Positions 36,497 to 48,448 of a stretch of DNA of 64,000 bases are shown piece by piece. Below the pieces are notes generated by a model that worked only from the letters and a program-made list of their open reading frames with translations, had not been told where the DNA came from and did not search any database. The stretch spans positions 16,063,660 through 16,127,659 of the forward strand of contig NC_134999.1 in NCBI RefSeq assembly GCF_051020985.1, read 5' to 3'. The position numbers were made by a program, and so were the translations under genes. Each line of letters starts with the position of its first letter. Position 1 is the first letter of the stretch. Origin of the DNA: Nomia melanderi. Its lineage: Eukaryota > Arthropoda > Insecta > Hymenoptera > Halictidae.

Positions 36497-36599
36497 AGAG
36501 TTCCTAGCGTCCGAAGGATCAGGACTCAAAAGAAACGCGCCAAAACCAATCAGTGTCCAATCAGCAATTTTTTCAATAGCTCGGTGACGGATTTCTCAC

Positions 36600-37355
36600 A
36601 GTTTCTCGTTTCTGGATGCGATCTAGCGCGTGTACGCGGCCATTGAAACACGACTGTCCTGACAGGTGGTGGATCAGAGGCGGCGGAACGAAGATGGCTG
36701 GCTCGGGAATGCAGAGAGGGCGAGCGGAACGAGCAGGCGAGCTAAAAGGGGAGCCGAAGGGAAATGGAATCCTGATCTCACCGTCACGTGTTTCATGAAT
36801 TCTGAATTAACGCCCTGCTAAATGGATAGCGCGCGAGCGCCATCCTCGGCAAAAAGCGTCCGCCGGTTATATTCCTTTCTCTTTTTTGTCGACACACGCG
36901 CGCGCGCGAACGGTTCGACCGGACAGAGAGAGAGAGAGAGAGAGAGAGAGCGTCCGAGCACTTCCGCGCGAACGATTGACCAGAACTTCGGGAACCGATC
37001 AAATATTTAAGGGAGAGATCCGGAACGCGCGCGTGGAAGCGGACGACCCAGCTGGAACAGGCTGATCATTTATTTGTAAAGGGAATAGGGTGCGTTCCGG
37101 GGTCACGGGGTACGCTGAGCAAATCGCTCCCGTTCCTGGCACCGCCATCGAATCAGATTCAACGGATTCGATCGGCGCCGTCCGCCCCGCTTGTCATTTC
37201 AATCATTCCCGATCGATCCGGGGATAAAGACGCGCTCCGGGAACCGGTGAAATTAACGTCGACGGTCTTTGGTGGTACTAGCTTGACAGGAAACGTTCTG
37301 CAATAGTGTAGAATGGGAATGGTTTTAGCATCGACGGTGGATGGTTTTAACGTTT
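36600..37355. other. GC-rich non-coding with (GA)n tract
   Basis: Includes (AG)n at 36924-36950 and CACACGCGCGCGCGCG at about 36892-36907. Possibly promoter-like, but no gene is established. Confidence 0.4.
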
Positions 37356-37725
37356 CGTGCTGGTCCTGGTTGTTTGATGGTTTTTGGAGATTGATGATTG
37401 GATGGTTTTTGGGGATTGACGGTTTAATGGTTTTTGGAGATTGATGATGTAATGGTTTTTTGGGGATTGACGATTTGATGGTTTTTGGAAAATGATGATT
37501 TAATGGTTTTTGGTGAGTAATCGTTTAATGGTTTTTGGAGATTAAGGATTTCAGTATTAAGAATTAACGATTTAGTAGTTTTTGGATATTAATGATTTAA
37601 CGGTCTTTGAAGAGTAATTATATAATGGTGATTGGGGATTAATGATTTTATGCTTTCTGGAGAGTAATCATTTAATAGTTTTTGAGAGTAATGGTTTAAT
37701 AGTTTCAAAGATTAATGATTCAATA
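37356..37725 (+). repeat. Degenerate 28-33 bp minisatellite (TTAATGGTTTTTGGAGATTGATGAT)
   Basis: About twelve imperfect units with TTAATGGTTTTTGG and GATTGATGAT, progressively diverged to the right. Confidence 0.85.
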
Positions 37726-38281
37726 GTTGAGGATTTTTTCATTAATGTTTCGATATTGTAACGATTATAATTTGGATCCAGCAAGTAATCTTTCCTAACG
37801 GAAAATAATTATATTCGTTCTTTAGATAATCTAGTTATTAGACCTGTTAATAGGCTTTCGATAGAAAAGTTGTTAACCCTGATAGTCTCCCCGTTTCCCA
37901 AAGGAACTTGAATGAATTTCAATAACTACCATAATGATAATATCGTGGTCACGTTCCTTGACTATCTTCTAAAGAGAAAGTATTGCAACGACGAGACTTA
38001 TAATACAATAGAAGAAAATGGGACGACTGAATTGCTTAAGCGAGTACAAAGATTGCAGAATACAATCGCGAGAAGTTCTCGCGGAATCTGTGCTAATCGG
38101 GAAGCACGGGAATTGAAAAAGTAACTGTGCAGCCCAGGTTATATTATCCTGGATGGAACTTTCGCTTCGAACGACAGGCTAATTTAATCAGCGACTGGAA
38201 AAAGCGACGGGAAGAGCCTGCCGCGTGACGTATTAAATTAACCACGATGAGACACGGTTCATTCAGCGTCTCCTGGTGGGT

Positions 38282-38895
38282 TTAACCCTTTGAGACTGAA
38301 TACCGTGATATTGATATCAAACTTTCGTATTTTGAATAAGAAGCTGCTAGTGAATCAGCTATCTAACCAACATATATCAGTAAAAAGTTCTATTTAACGC
38401 GTTGAAATCATTTCCTTAATAGTAACTGAGAAGTTAATATTTTTCAATTGCTCTCTTAACCTTCTAGAATCTCACGACTGAATCAAAACTCGGTTAAATC
38501 AACATATCAAATTAATCTTCAGTTCTATATAAACATCTACATCATCAAAATTCGGTTGACAAGACGCTGAGTACCACTGGACATATTCCATTGAAATACT
38601 TACAACGGTCCTTGCAATTGCAATTCACGTAGGAAATTGTTTTAAATACTATAGGTTAACTAATGTTAAATTACAATTTGCTTTCATAAGGAAATAAATG
38701 AATTCATTACAATTGTATTTTCTTTGCATTTACTCAAATTGACTTATTTCGTTCTATGAATTAACTTGGACCTGCCTTTTACCACTCTAATAAAATCAAT
38801 GGATCGCAAAGGGTTGAAAGCTCAACATATAGAACAGCTTACTACGATGCGATATTCGGATGTCTGAAAACAAACATATGTCGTCAAAGGGTTAA
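38282..38895. mobile_element. TTAA element, family N, probably with a nested element
   Basis: Outer ends TTAACCCTTTGAGACTG and, complement of right, TTAACCCTTTGACGACATATG. Inside are a second left end TTAACCTTCTAGAATCTC (near 38457) and a right end GATCGCAAAGGGTTGA (38817). The subterminal palindrome GATATTGATATC lies near 38309. The inner boundaries are less certain than in the other nests. Confidence 0.5.
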
Positions 38896-39528
38896 ACCTG
38901 GTGAGAACGAAATTCGCGGCCACACAGCCCCTATTCTGTTCGAGCCTGTCAAAGATTACGCCCATTATAATGCGTGTACCGTCGCTGAGGCTCTGCCTAC
39001 GAGGAACAATGCGCGGAATTCGACCCGCGAGCGTCGGCTGCAAATTAAATCTGGCGGAAAGGGGTTGCCAGAAACGGAGCGTCGCGAAAACGAAGCGTCG
39101 GAAACGCGTAATGAACTTCCCGTGTGCTCGCGCGGCGAACTAGAAACACCGCGACAGAATTTCCAGCAATTAATTTCCGTTTCCCGTTCACCGGTGGAAA
39201 GACGCCTAACGTCTTCGTTGTTTCTTCCGTGAAACGCCCGCCGCGTTCCCCGGGTCGACCAGCTATGGAAATTCCGCCCCGGGGCGGGCGCAACGCGGCA
39301 CTGTCGATCATATTCGCCCGTTTGACTGACGTAACGACGATGCCCGATTCAATTCTACGCCTTCTCGCGGTGTTAATGTATTCCATCGGAACGTAGTTTG
39401 GTGCCGCTGAAAGCGAATGCTACCCCGGCGTATGGTAAGTAGAATTACACGGGACGTGAGCAGACAAGGGAACGGTAATATCGTCGATCGCAGCGGTGTA
39501 AAGTATTGTTGATGGTAGTGATGCGCAA
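38896..39528. other. Non-coding, no recognised gene
   Basis: GC-rich at 39000-39320 with overlapping unsupported frames. Confidence 0.5.
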
Positions 39529-40250
39529 GTTGCGGGAATTGCAGATGTAAGTAGTATTGATACGTGCTTTGTCAGACGGTGCCTGTAATTTAGAATATTG
39601 TAGGCGATGAATTGTAATGCGCTGGAACGTGTGGAGTGGTCTGGAAGTTGTGAGAGTTGGAGATGTAAGTAGTATTTATATGTACTATGTCAGACAGAGT
39701 TGGAATATGGAATATTAGTTCGTTGATTAATTGTATTGCGTTGTAACGTGTAAAGTAGTGAGGAAGTTGTGAGTTGGGGGTGTAAGTAGTATTGATACGT
39801 GCTATGTCAGACGGAGGTTGTAATTTAGAATATAATAGTTCGTTGATGAATTGTAATACGTTGGAACGTGTGAAGTAGTATGGAGGTTGTGAGAGTTGGA
39901 GATGTAAGTAGTATTGGTACGTAATATGTCAGGCGTAGATGGTAATATAGAAGGTAATAGTTCGTTAATTAATTGTAATATGTTGGAAGGGGTGAGGTAA
40001 TGTGAAGGTTATGAGAGTTGGAAATGTAAATAGTATAGGTACGTAATGTGTCAGGCGTAGATGGTAATATAGAATGTAATAGTTCGTTGATTAATAGTAA
40101 TATGTTGGAACGAATGAAGTAGTATGAAGGTTGTGAGAGTTGGAGATATAAGTAGTATTAGTACGTCCTTTGTCAGACAGTGGCTATAATATAGAATATT
40201 ATAGTTTGTTGATCAATTGTAATATATTAAGCCATCTGAAAGAGTGGAGA
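39529..40250 (+). repeat. 120-bp minisatellite, six copies, carrying an AAGTAGT motif
   Basis: Units start at 39529, 39647, 39765, 39886, 40008 and 40130 (periods 118-122). Each has GAGAGTTGGAGATGTAAGTA, then TACGTGCTATGTCAGACGG, then GTTCGTTGATGAATTGTAAT. A lone diverged relative, CAAGTAGCATAGGTCTGCGA followed by AAGTCAGACGG, lies at 40448-40480. Confidence 0.93.
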
Positions 40251-42675
40251 ACTTAGTAATACAAGTTTTCCTACGATCAGCCGCAGTATAAGATAATTCG
40301 TACCACAGAAAGTAGTAAACTCAGTGAACATTCCGGCAAGCAGGATAAAACAAGATTATCTTCGATCAGCAACCAGAGAGAAAAGTATCCTTGACGAGAC
40401 ACTAATGAAAAAGCATTGCTAAAAGTTTCCACGTGTTTGCAGCAATGCAAGTAGCATAGGTCTGCGACCAAGTCAGACGGTATCGTAAACTGGCAACTGA
40501 TTTATGAAGAGCATAAAGGAACTTCGTGCGCCGGCATCCGAAATAGGACAAAGTTCGCTAATGTACCGTGCGTTAATTGTCGCTCAATTGTAATCCGAAG
40601 TCGTCATAAATCTCGTCACGTGCGAACTGGCAGCCATTCGTTTCCTTTACTGCGCCTTTATTACCGAGAGCAATTAAGACAGTTCTACTCCCGGTACCCG
40701 GCGTTTTTGCCGTTGCGTGCGTTGTACCCAACTTACACAGGCGCCGTTCATTACAGTTCGATAGACTCGAATTTACAACGTGCCCGTTTGTACGACAAAC
40801 CAGTCGTCGAGATACGCTTATCGCACTCGCGTGACCGCGCACGATCTAGTTGCATACCGTTATTTATTCGTATCACATTGCGTCATCTAATAACCCGCTG
40901 GACGAATCAATTAAGGACCCCGAGGTCTCGTATCCTGCGAGACAAAAAGAATCTCACCGAGCACGACCGAAGCGAACAGAATCCATAATACCCATCTTCC
41001 ACAGGGGAATCACAAAACAATCATAACATTCTTCGTTGTTACAAATACAAACGGAGCAACGCGAATTCATTGCACCGTCAATAGTACGATCCTATGAGCA
41101 CCGCGATCCAAAGCGTCCAGGTTGCATCGCATCCGGGCAATGTTGGCGAAACGGGTCTAGAATTGCTCAGTAGTGGAATAACTCGTTACAGGCCAGCCGC
41201 AACGGAGTTAGCATTGTGTACACTGGACGGCGCGCCTTTAACAGGGAACAAGCGTTCATATTGTTCGGGAAGTTCCGCTGTCTCCCGCTCTCCCCGGCCA
41301 AGTCGGCGTCCAATTATTCTCATTAATGCGACTCAAGTAATTCCCCTTCTGTCCCAAAAACCAGTGCGATATCGATCGCTTCCGAAAAGTAGACACTCCA
41401 GTTTTCCATTCGTCCGCGGCGAAGCGTGAAGCGCAAACACTCGAAACTATGTCCGGCAATTAAGGACGGCCATAATTATCGTTCTAAGCCCAACGATGGC
41501 GTTCCCGTAACCGACGGCGAGGCGTGTTCTCCAAAAGTTTCGCGGCACGAGAGATAGCGGCCGCGCGGAACCGGCGTTTTATACGGCCTTAAATGAAACA
41601 GCCGCGATAAACGAAGCGAGAGCTCGTAAAACGACTATTTATCGCCGCGAATGAAAATCATTCGACACGAGTGTCGTTCGCCGGCGATCCGCTCCGTGCG
41701 CAACAGCCGTGGATTAAACGGAATTTCGGCGTCGCGGCCGAGGAATTATCAAATTATACCGTCGCCCCGACGATTCAATCCGCGGCGAGCCTTGCCGGAT
41801 CGTTTCGGTTTGCCGCTGCGAAAGTCATTTCCCCGGCGGAGGAGTTTCGCTCGGCAACGAAGGGAACGAACGCGGAAGAAATTCCTCTTGACGTCGAACG
41901 CTGGAAATTCCCGTTAGACGAACGGCGTGTTTCAATCCATTAACATTGGCAGAAAGAAATTTACGGTTCGACAAATTATATTGAGTACCCCCGGCATCAT
42001 CTTCGTCGAACTTCCGCGCGCCCTTTTTTTTCTTCTCGCCCGGCGAAGGGTGGAGCTTGAATTATTGAGCGCAATTTTTAAAAGTGTTCCCCTCCCGCCC
42101 CGGATAAACCGTGAAGGATCTGTTCCTCGCGAGGAGGGGAAGGTGAATAATATAAAATGCAGCGGGGATATTTACTAATGGAAAAGTCGGCGCCCCAAGC
42201 TCATCGATAAAACGGAGGATCCGCGCGATCAAAGACCGGTAACTTTCCATAATTGCCGGGGCTCGCGTTCGTGAGCGCCGGACCGACAATTACCCGCGCA
42301 ACGAACGGGTAAACCGTTTTCTTAGCGAGCGCGGGAGCTCGGACCGGGATTATCGCCTCGGAGCTTTTTCTTCGGGGGAACATTAACGAATTGCGGGGAA
42401 TTTCACGGGGCGCCGGCGTTACGGGGTGAATTGCGGGAGGGAGTGCGAGTTCAAATCGGAATCAAGGATTCTCGCAGTCTGCTGTGCAGATTTAGCTGCT
42501 AATAAATAGTTCGTTAACACGGTGTTACTTTTTGCCAGTGTTTGGTGTTTGGAATGTTTAACACGGGCAGTGGCGTGTGTGCTACATATGGTACACGACT
42601 ATTTTTGTGAGAAAATATTTTTGATTTAATTAAATTACTCATTGACGGTTTCCGATGATTCGTAATTGAAGAATC
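40251..42675. other. Non-coding, no recognised gene
   Basis: GC-rich with many overlapping frames on both strands (40573-41459 and 41651-42383), none with a recognisable motif. The TTAACACGGTGTTACTTTTT stretch near 42513 could be another element end. Confidence 0.5.
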
Positions 42676-43050
42676 AACAAATACAACAACTAATCTCCCC
42701 ATTCAAAATATTTTCAACCCATCCCCATTGACAAATGACAATTTCCCATGCACAGAGATTCTCATTATGCAATTGAAAAATCTACTAACCTCCTTTTCAA
42801 TTAAACACACCTTCAGCTACATTCCAATCAACACAACAACCCCAACGACCACTCTCCCCATTCACAATTCCAACAATATTTCCAACCCACCCCCATTGAC
42901 AAATGACAATTTCTCATGCACGGAGATTCTCATTATGCAACTGAAAAATCTACTAACCTCCTTTTCAATTAAACCCACCTCCACCTATATTCCAATCGAT
43001 ACAACAACCAATCTCCCCATTCAGAATTCCAACAATATTCCCAGGCACCC
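42676..43050 (+). repeat. 168-bp minisatellite, about 2.2 copies
   Basis: CCATTGACAAATGACAATTT recurs at about 42725 and 42893, followed by GAGATTCTCATTATGCAA and CTCCTTTTCAATTAAAC. A partial third unit ends near 43045. Confidence 0.9.
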
Positions 43051-44370
43051 ACTCCAAATGTCCGCCTCGCGATCGCAACAACCATCCACCGAACGCTCGA
43101 AATATCCGAAAGAACGGCGTTCTTCGACGCGCGGTCGTTAATATCGTCGAAAACACCGCGACCCCCGTTCCATCCGCGGCCGAGCTCGTTCCCAGCCGAC
43201 GCAGGCCGAATTATCAATTTCCCGGAGTGCACTTGCCCGTGACGCGGTCTGTCACTCGTAGAACGTACGATCGGGGGTCGCAGATGCGACGCGAAATATT
43301 TCGAAAAATAATGCCCGCGCGCCGCGTCAGCAATGATATACATTAACAACAGCATTTTTCCCGGGCCGTTACAACGCAATCGGCGTGCCATTTCGTCGTC
43401 GCTCATCCCCCTCGTGCCCGCCGGACACGTACACATCGTTGCTCGCAATTTTATTCCTGCCCTCCGCTCGCCCGCCGCCGTTCCCATCCGACAGCCCACT
43501 CCACCGACCACCCCCCTCCCCCCGCCACGGTCGTTACCGCCAATTCGCATTATCCAATTTTTCGTGTGTCACGTACCGTGTCCCCGTTTCGGTAGGTCAC
43601 TTTCTCGCTGCAATTACACGCGGCCCAGACCGCCCGTTCCTCTCTGCTCACCCCCGCCCCTCGGCGTCGATGTTTGCAGGACGTGTCGATTTTTTCTCAT
43701 TCCCCCCTCCCACTGGCAGTACCATTCCGCGTCCCCTTTCTCTTTTTCCTCCTTTTTTTTCCATTACTTCCCGACTCCACCCCACTTCATCCGGTCGTCC
43801 TTTCTTCGGCTCTTTTCTTTGCTTTTCTTTTCTTATTCCCACCCCCGCTCACAATCTTCCTAATTTTCTCTCCCCCGAGCCTCGACGCCGTTTCCTTCCA
43901 TTGCTTTTTTAATGCTCGCGCCCTCGGCTCTCTCTCTCTCTTCTCTCGTCTCTCTTTCTCTGTTCCGTGTTTCCCACGGTAAACGCGTTCTTCTCCAGCT
44001 TTCCCTCCTTATCTTGGCCACCCCTATCTCTCTCCCATTTAATAGCACCCTCTCCTCGGTTTCTTGGTTCTTTTTGCCTCCCCCCGGTCTTCGGACTGAT
44101 TCTACTAGTGCTTTTCGTGGTCGCACCCCCCCGCTTCACGTTTCTCTAAGTCTTTTACAGAGTGTCAGTGCTTTCGTCGTTCCGCTTGCATCTCGCGATG
44201 ACGAACTCACATTTTCTATGCTGCTTATTTTTCAAGCATCTAGGTACCAAGCGTGTAGGCCTCATTGATTTTGTTATTATCTTATCTCCGTCGAGGTTCG
44301 TTTTATCTAAGCTCTTCTCTTTAGAAACTGCTTCAACTAATTTCTTTTAAATTTATATCAATATTAGTAT
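43051..44370. other. Non-coding; strongly pyrimidine-biased from 43420 to 44160
   Basis: The plus strand is dominated by C and T over about 700 bp (for example CCTTTCTCTTTTTCCTCC and TCTCTCTCTCTTCTCTCG). Long frames on both strands follow from the bias. No gene motif. Confidence 0.55.
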
Positions 44371-45098
44371 TTATCCCTTTGCAACTCTGTAGGCGCCTCT
44401 CAGTCGCCAGTTAATTTGACACAGGAGAACGATAAAGTTTGATATTTAGTATTCAACTCTGCACAGTGCAAGAATTCGTGACATATTGAAAGAAAACAGT
44501 TTCATTCCTCAATTTATATGCGATTTCTCGTTAACACGTTGATTGCCACAAGAATTTCGAGTGTTTTGTTATAGTGAGATATATTCCTTTATGATAAGGG
44601 AAAATAGTATTAGAAATAATTATTAATGTTTTGGTAATACAGTACTCATATTACACTATTATGTAGCTTCTTGTATTACTAAATATTTTCATTCAATATT
44701 GTAAGAAAATATGCTATGTGCGTATTATAAGGATGTGTGTGCTACGAGTGTGCGCACGTATGGGTGTCGCATGTGTGTATGGGTTGTGTATTCCAGGAGG
44801 GAGACTGCTCTGCGATGTTGCGTTGTTTTTGAACGAACGACGAAAAAGAAAGAAAGGAAGGTGCAACGGCAGTTGGCGATGAGCGTTTATATCGAGACGA
44901 AATAAATTATTATTGACCAAATAAATCCTTATAATATCAATTTTCTTATTGTAATTGGTTTCAAGCAATTTGAAAGCTCCGGTCATCGATAACCACCGTG
45001 GCATTCAACGTGTTAAGTGAGCGGAAGAATGCCGTTGGTGTCTCATTAGAGAATATCGAGTGTTCCTAATGAAAAACTTCTTGAGCGCAAAGGGTTAG
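44371..45098 (+). mobile_element. TTAA element, family A, split by a family F insertion
   Basis: Left TTATCCCTTTGCAACTCTG with CTCTCAGTCGCC; right CTTGAGCGCAAAGGGTTAG. Removing 44531-45016 leaves 246 bp, matching the 244-bp copies. Confidence 0.8.
44531..45016. mobile_element. TTAA element, family F, enlarged, inserted in family A
   Basis: Left TTAACACGTTGATTGCCAC; right GTGGCATTCAACGTGTTAA, an almost perfect 19-bp inverted repeat. Compared with 29614-29841, about 240 bp of unrelated GT-rich sequence lies in the middle. It is bounded near 44724 and 44935 by ATTATAAGGAT/ATCCTTATAAT and is probably a further insertion. Confidence 0.82.
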
Positions 45099-46480
45099 CA
45101 GATTTCCATACTAGAAAATAGCAACGTCGATCATTGAAAGATTAACGAAGGTTCGATTCGAAGAACCAAATGAACACGATGACCAATTACCAACTTACAC
45201 AAGCCTCCCTATCCACCGATAGTTAGTTTTTCTTTTCACACCCCATCGAGCGTTCTCCTTTATTACATTCGTCGTCTCTCCGGCAACCTTTTCCACTCCG
45301 TTTTCACTCGATTTCGCCGGTCCCCTCTCGTTCCAACCCTTTGTTCGTCCTTCTCACGGCGAGCCACGGGAACGCGCTGCCGTAAGGGATGGCGAGCGCA
45401 GGGCGGGAGGGGGCAGAGGGGACAGAGAGCTCTCGACGACGGAAAAAACGCGAGATAACGACGGCGTTGCGCCACAATCGCTCTGTCTATCGGGCTTCCG
45501 GCTTTTCTCTCTCTCTCTCTCTCTCTCTCTGTCCCACCCTCCGCGATGCTGTTCGCCGGTCACGTATTTACCCCCTTCCCCCAGCCCGCCGACCGGTGAA
45601 CCTAGCAGCCTGCAAAAGGGTGAAAAGCGACGTTTCTTTTTCCCCTTTTCCGCGGGGTCGCAAAAGAGGCGAGATGACGTCGGACCCCCGGGGCAGCGAG
45701 CGGCGGGATTGTTTAATTAAAAGCGTAAGTACTGAAATATGTATTAATTACCGTCGCACGGGAAGCTCGACCCTTTTCATTAATTCAAACGACCGGCCGA
45801 GAAGTTCGTGCAATTATCTCGGAAAATTTCGCAGGTGTTAACCGGTTCAAGTATCAAACTTCTGTTTTTCCCTTCCCGTTCTTTCATTCGGTTTTGTTTG
45901 TTACCCTCCACTTTCCCCGCGCTCCTTCCGCGCGCCGGCACGCTGTTTACGCGCGCGCTTAGCCGCCGTTTAATTCCTGTCGACGCGAGCTCGCGCGGAT
46001 TGTTCCGGCAACGGTCCTCCGGTGTTTGCGAAGGAGACTCGGTCGCGCTTCGCGCCCACGCGCGGACAGTGAACTAAATAAATCCACGGGAAACGCGCGC
46101 GCTACCGACTAACCGAGCGCTTTGTTAGGACCGTCGAGTTTGCGGAAAAAGTTCGAGCGGCGGCCGGGAGCGTGTGTATCTTGAGAGGTTTGCGCAAGTT
46201 GCTCGGTAACGTATTTGCGCGGATGAGACAGGGATGCTCCAGGTGTGCGCGCCGGCTTTGGCTGCGAGATCGGGCGCGTCTCGGATTTCATCGCGAAATT
46301 TTGGTAGAGCTTAAAGCGGAAGAGCGAGTTATAAGACATTTTGGTGTGAATTGTTCGGAGGTTGTATATTGAAAGTTGGGAAATTGAAAATTGTAGTCTC
46401 AGTAGAGACATCGTCAATGTATAGAGACAATGAGTTATTAATGTGAAATCGTGGAGGGATGGTAATTTGATTTTAACCTG
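45099..46480. other. Non-coding, GC-rich with (CT)n
   Basis: (TC)n at about 45506-45530 among GC-rich sequence. Overlapping frames without motifs. Confidence 0.5.
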
Positions 46481-46488
46481 AACTATAT

Positions 46489-46690
46489 ATAATTCAGAAT
46501 AAACATAACTCAGGTTTTTAAAAGCACTAACGCTACTATCACCACAATCTCTCAAACTCCAATAAACCGTGAGAAAATATATATTCAATTTTCACCCAAA
46601 CTAGATATCATTCAAAATAAACATGACACAATTTTTAAAAAAAACACCAACACTACCATTACCACAACCACTCAAACCCCAATAAAATTA
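46489..46690. repeat. About 120-bp tandem duplication
   Basis: ATTCAGAATAAACATAACTC... and ATTCAAAATAAACATGACAC..., each followed by CACTAACGCTACTATCACCA-type sequence and CTCAAACTCCAATAAA. Confidence 0.8.
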
Positions 46691-47860
46691 TTCCTACACA
46701 CTCTCAGTACTCCAATCTTCAAACTAAAATCAATCCACTCAAACAATTCCCCGCCTAAACGACTCGAGCATCCGCCAATCAATCTGAACTCAACCAAATA
46801 CCCAAAGAGGAATACTAAAGTCAACCCCCGTATCCTACAGGAAAGAACCGCAGAAACACAGGTCGAAAAATCAGTTCGGGATTACAAGACCGGAGACGCT
46901 ATCGTTCGCCGATCATGCCAGTTGCTGACAAAGGCTCGCGTAGCTCTCGCAGCCCGCGTGGATTGCATCCCTCCGTGAAAGTCGCCGGCGTCGTTGGAAA
47001 TCCGCCGCAGTGGCGTATCGACTTTTTGCCGGTCCGCCGGAGAGAAGCAAGAATAACCCCCGCCGTTCCCGGGGACTCGGCTCGCAGAGGACGGCGAGGG
47101 GGAGGGGGAGGGGCCAGGAATCCTCCTCCAAGACTTTTTCCATTTCCGTAAAGTTTTCTACTCTGACTACGACGTCTGAAAATCCGGACGGTCCACGCGG
47201 CGCGCAAAACCCCGCTCCGCTCCGGCCGAGCGTAACAAAAAACGATCGCCCCGTTCGAACCGACGTACGCGCCGGCGGAGAGGGGCGGAGGACGTCGGGG
47301 GGCGGGAGGACGATAGAGGCAGCGAGATTAGATTCATTCCGAAGTGAAAGAGTATCCGGTCTCCGGCTCGAATTAGCGGAGTTGGGACTCGAACGGAAAG
47401 TAAATACCAACCCCGAGTGGCTGCGAACGTGTTTCGAGATCGTTCCACGGGACAATATTTCCTTTTTCCTTTTTTCCTTTCTTTTTTTTTCAAGGTGGAT
47501 CAAGCGGCGCAATTACTTTCAGCGAGGGACGGGAGACGGAGAGAGAGCGAGAGTTTGCGTTGTATATAGACGGGGCCACTGTTTTTTTTCCTGTTGTTAA
47601 TGGGTATTAGTTCGGAAGCCGGATCTATGGGAACGATCGCGACGAAAAATGGCTAACTGGAATCCGATATGAATGAACGGAGGAATGTAAACGGGCGTGC
47701 GCGCGCGCGCGGGCGGCAGATTATCGCGGGGGTTTATTAACGCTCGGCGATGATGTAACTGGTCGGTTTGTTGTTTGGACAACGGGATCGGGGTGCGCGG
47801 GGATAATTGATTATGTTTCATAGGAGGTTGATGAGGGTTTTCGTTTGCGCTCGTTGGTGA
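46691..47860. other. Non-coding, no recognised gene
   Basis: GC-rich frames on both strands at 46899-47600 are mutually overlapping and show no domain. (CG)n near 47698-47712. Confidence 0.5.
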
Positions 47861-48337
47861 TTAACTTTAATCGGACCACGATGGGACTTCGAGTTACATT
47901 TGAACTTTTTACTTGAATTTTTTTATTGTTCCATATTGCGCTTCCAAAAGTTTTCTTGGGCTTTTAACCGTTTCGGTGCTGAGGAGCGGTATAGCGATCT
48001 TCTTGTGTTGTGCAAAAATTGCGGAGAGCACGGAGGCGCTTCTGTTTATCAGTATCAATTCTAATTTTCTTACTATGTTTCTCAAGAAATAAATCAAAGT
48101 AAATTTATTTCAATAAATGTTATATTTTGATACTTTTTTATAATAACACAATATTTGTGATCTCATTAGATAAGTACTCTTATTCATTTTTTTGCATACA
48201 CACCCAATCACTTACGTATTTTTGGTAAACGGTTAAAATTTGGACGCTATAAACAAAAGCAATAACATTTTAATCATTCCTTTTATTCTCATAAGTGAGT
48301 TAACTTATGGTCCGTGTCGTATTTTTTAAAATGTTAA
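47861..48337 (-). mobile_element. TTAA element, family E, split by a family D insertion
   Basis: Left TTAACTTTAATCGGACCACG. It then follows the reversed copy at 23902-24124 closely through TCATTCCTTTTATTCTCATA; the last 40 bp on the right are diverged. Without the insert it is 208 bp (the sister is 223 bp). Confidence 0.82.
47964..48236 (+). mobile_element. TTAA element, family D, inserted in family E
   Basis: Left TTAACCGTTTCGGTGCTGAG; right GGTAAACGGTTAA; 273 bp. Internal GTGATCTCATTAGATAAGTA and CATACACACCCAATCAC recur, reversed, in 51919-52218. Confidence 0.85.
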
Positions 48338-48427
48338 CGTTTGTTCTTGATGGTTACGTGGATTGTAAGGGAATTTCGGATTGTCTGTTGAAGAAAATCG
48401 ACAAAATTCAGTGACGCCTGAGATATC

Positions 48428-48448
48428 GTTGACTTGCACTACTTACAG
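48428..48448 (-). other. Dispersed motif copy (AAGTAGTGCAAGTCAACG)
   Basis: On the minus strand it reads CTGTAAGTAGTGCAAGTCAAC. Confidence 0.45.

Noticed and set aside
37912..38124. 70-residue plus-strand frame with a protein-like composition
   Set aside because: Helical-looking and not repetitive, but no homology recognised, no splice context, and it starts next to a possible TTAA end. Not strong enough to call.
42969..43550. 193-residue minus-strand open frame with a short hydrophobic MLLLMYII stretch
   Set aside because: Considered as the missing signal-peptide exon, but there is no GT donor after the hydrophobic part and it overlaps a minisatellite and longer frames on the other strand.
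45145..45175. GGTTCGATTCGAAGAACC resembling a tRNA T-arm
   Set aside because: A lone palindrome; no acceptor, D-arm or anticodon arm at the right spacing.
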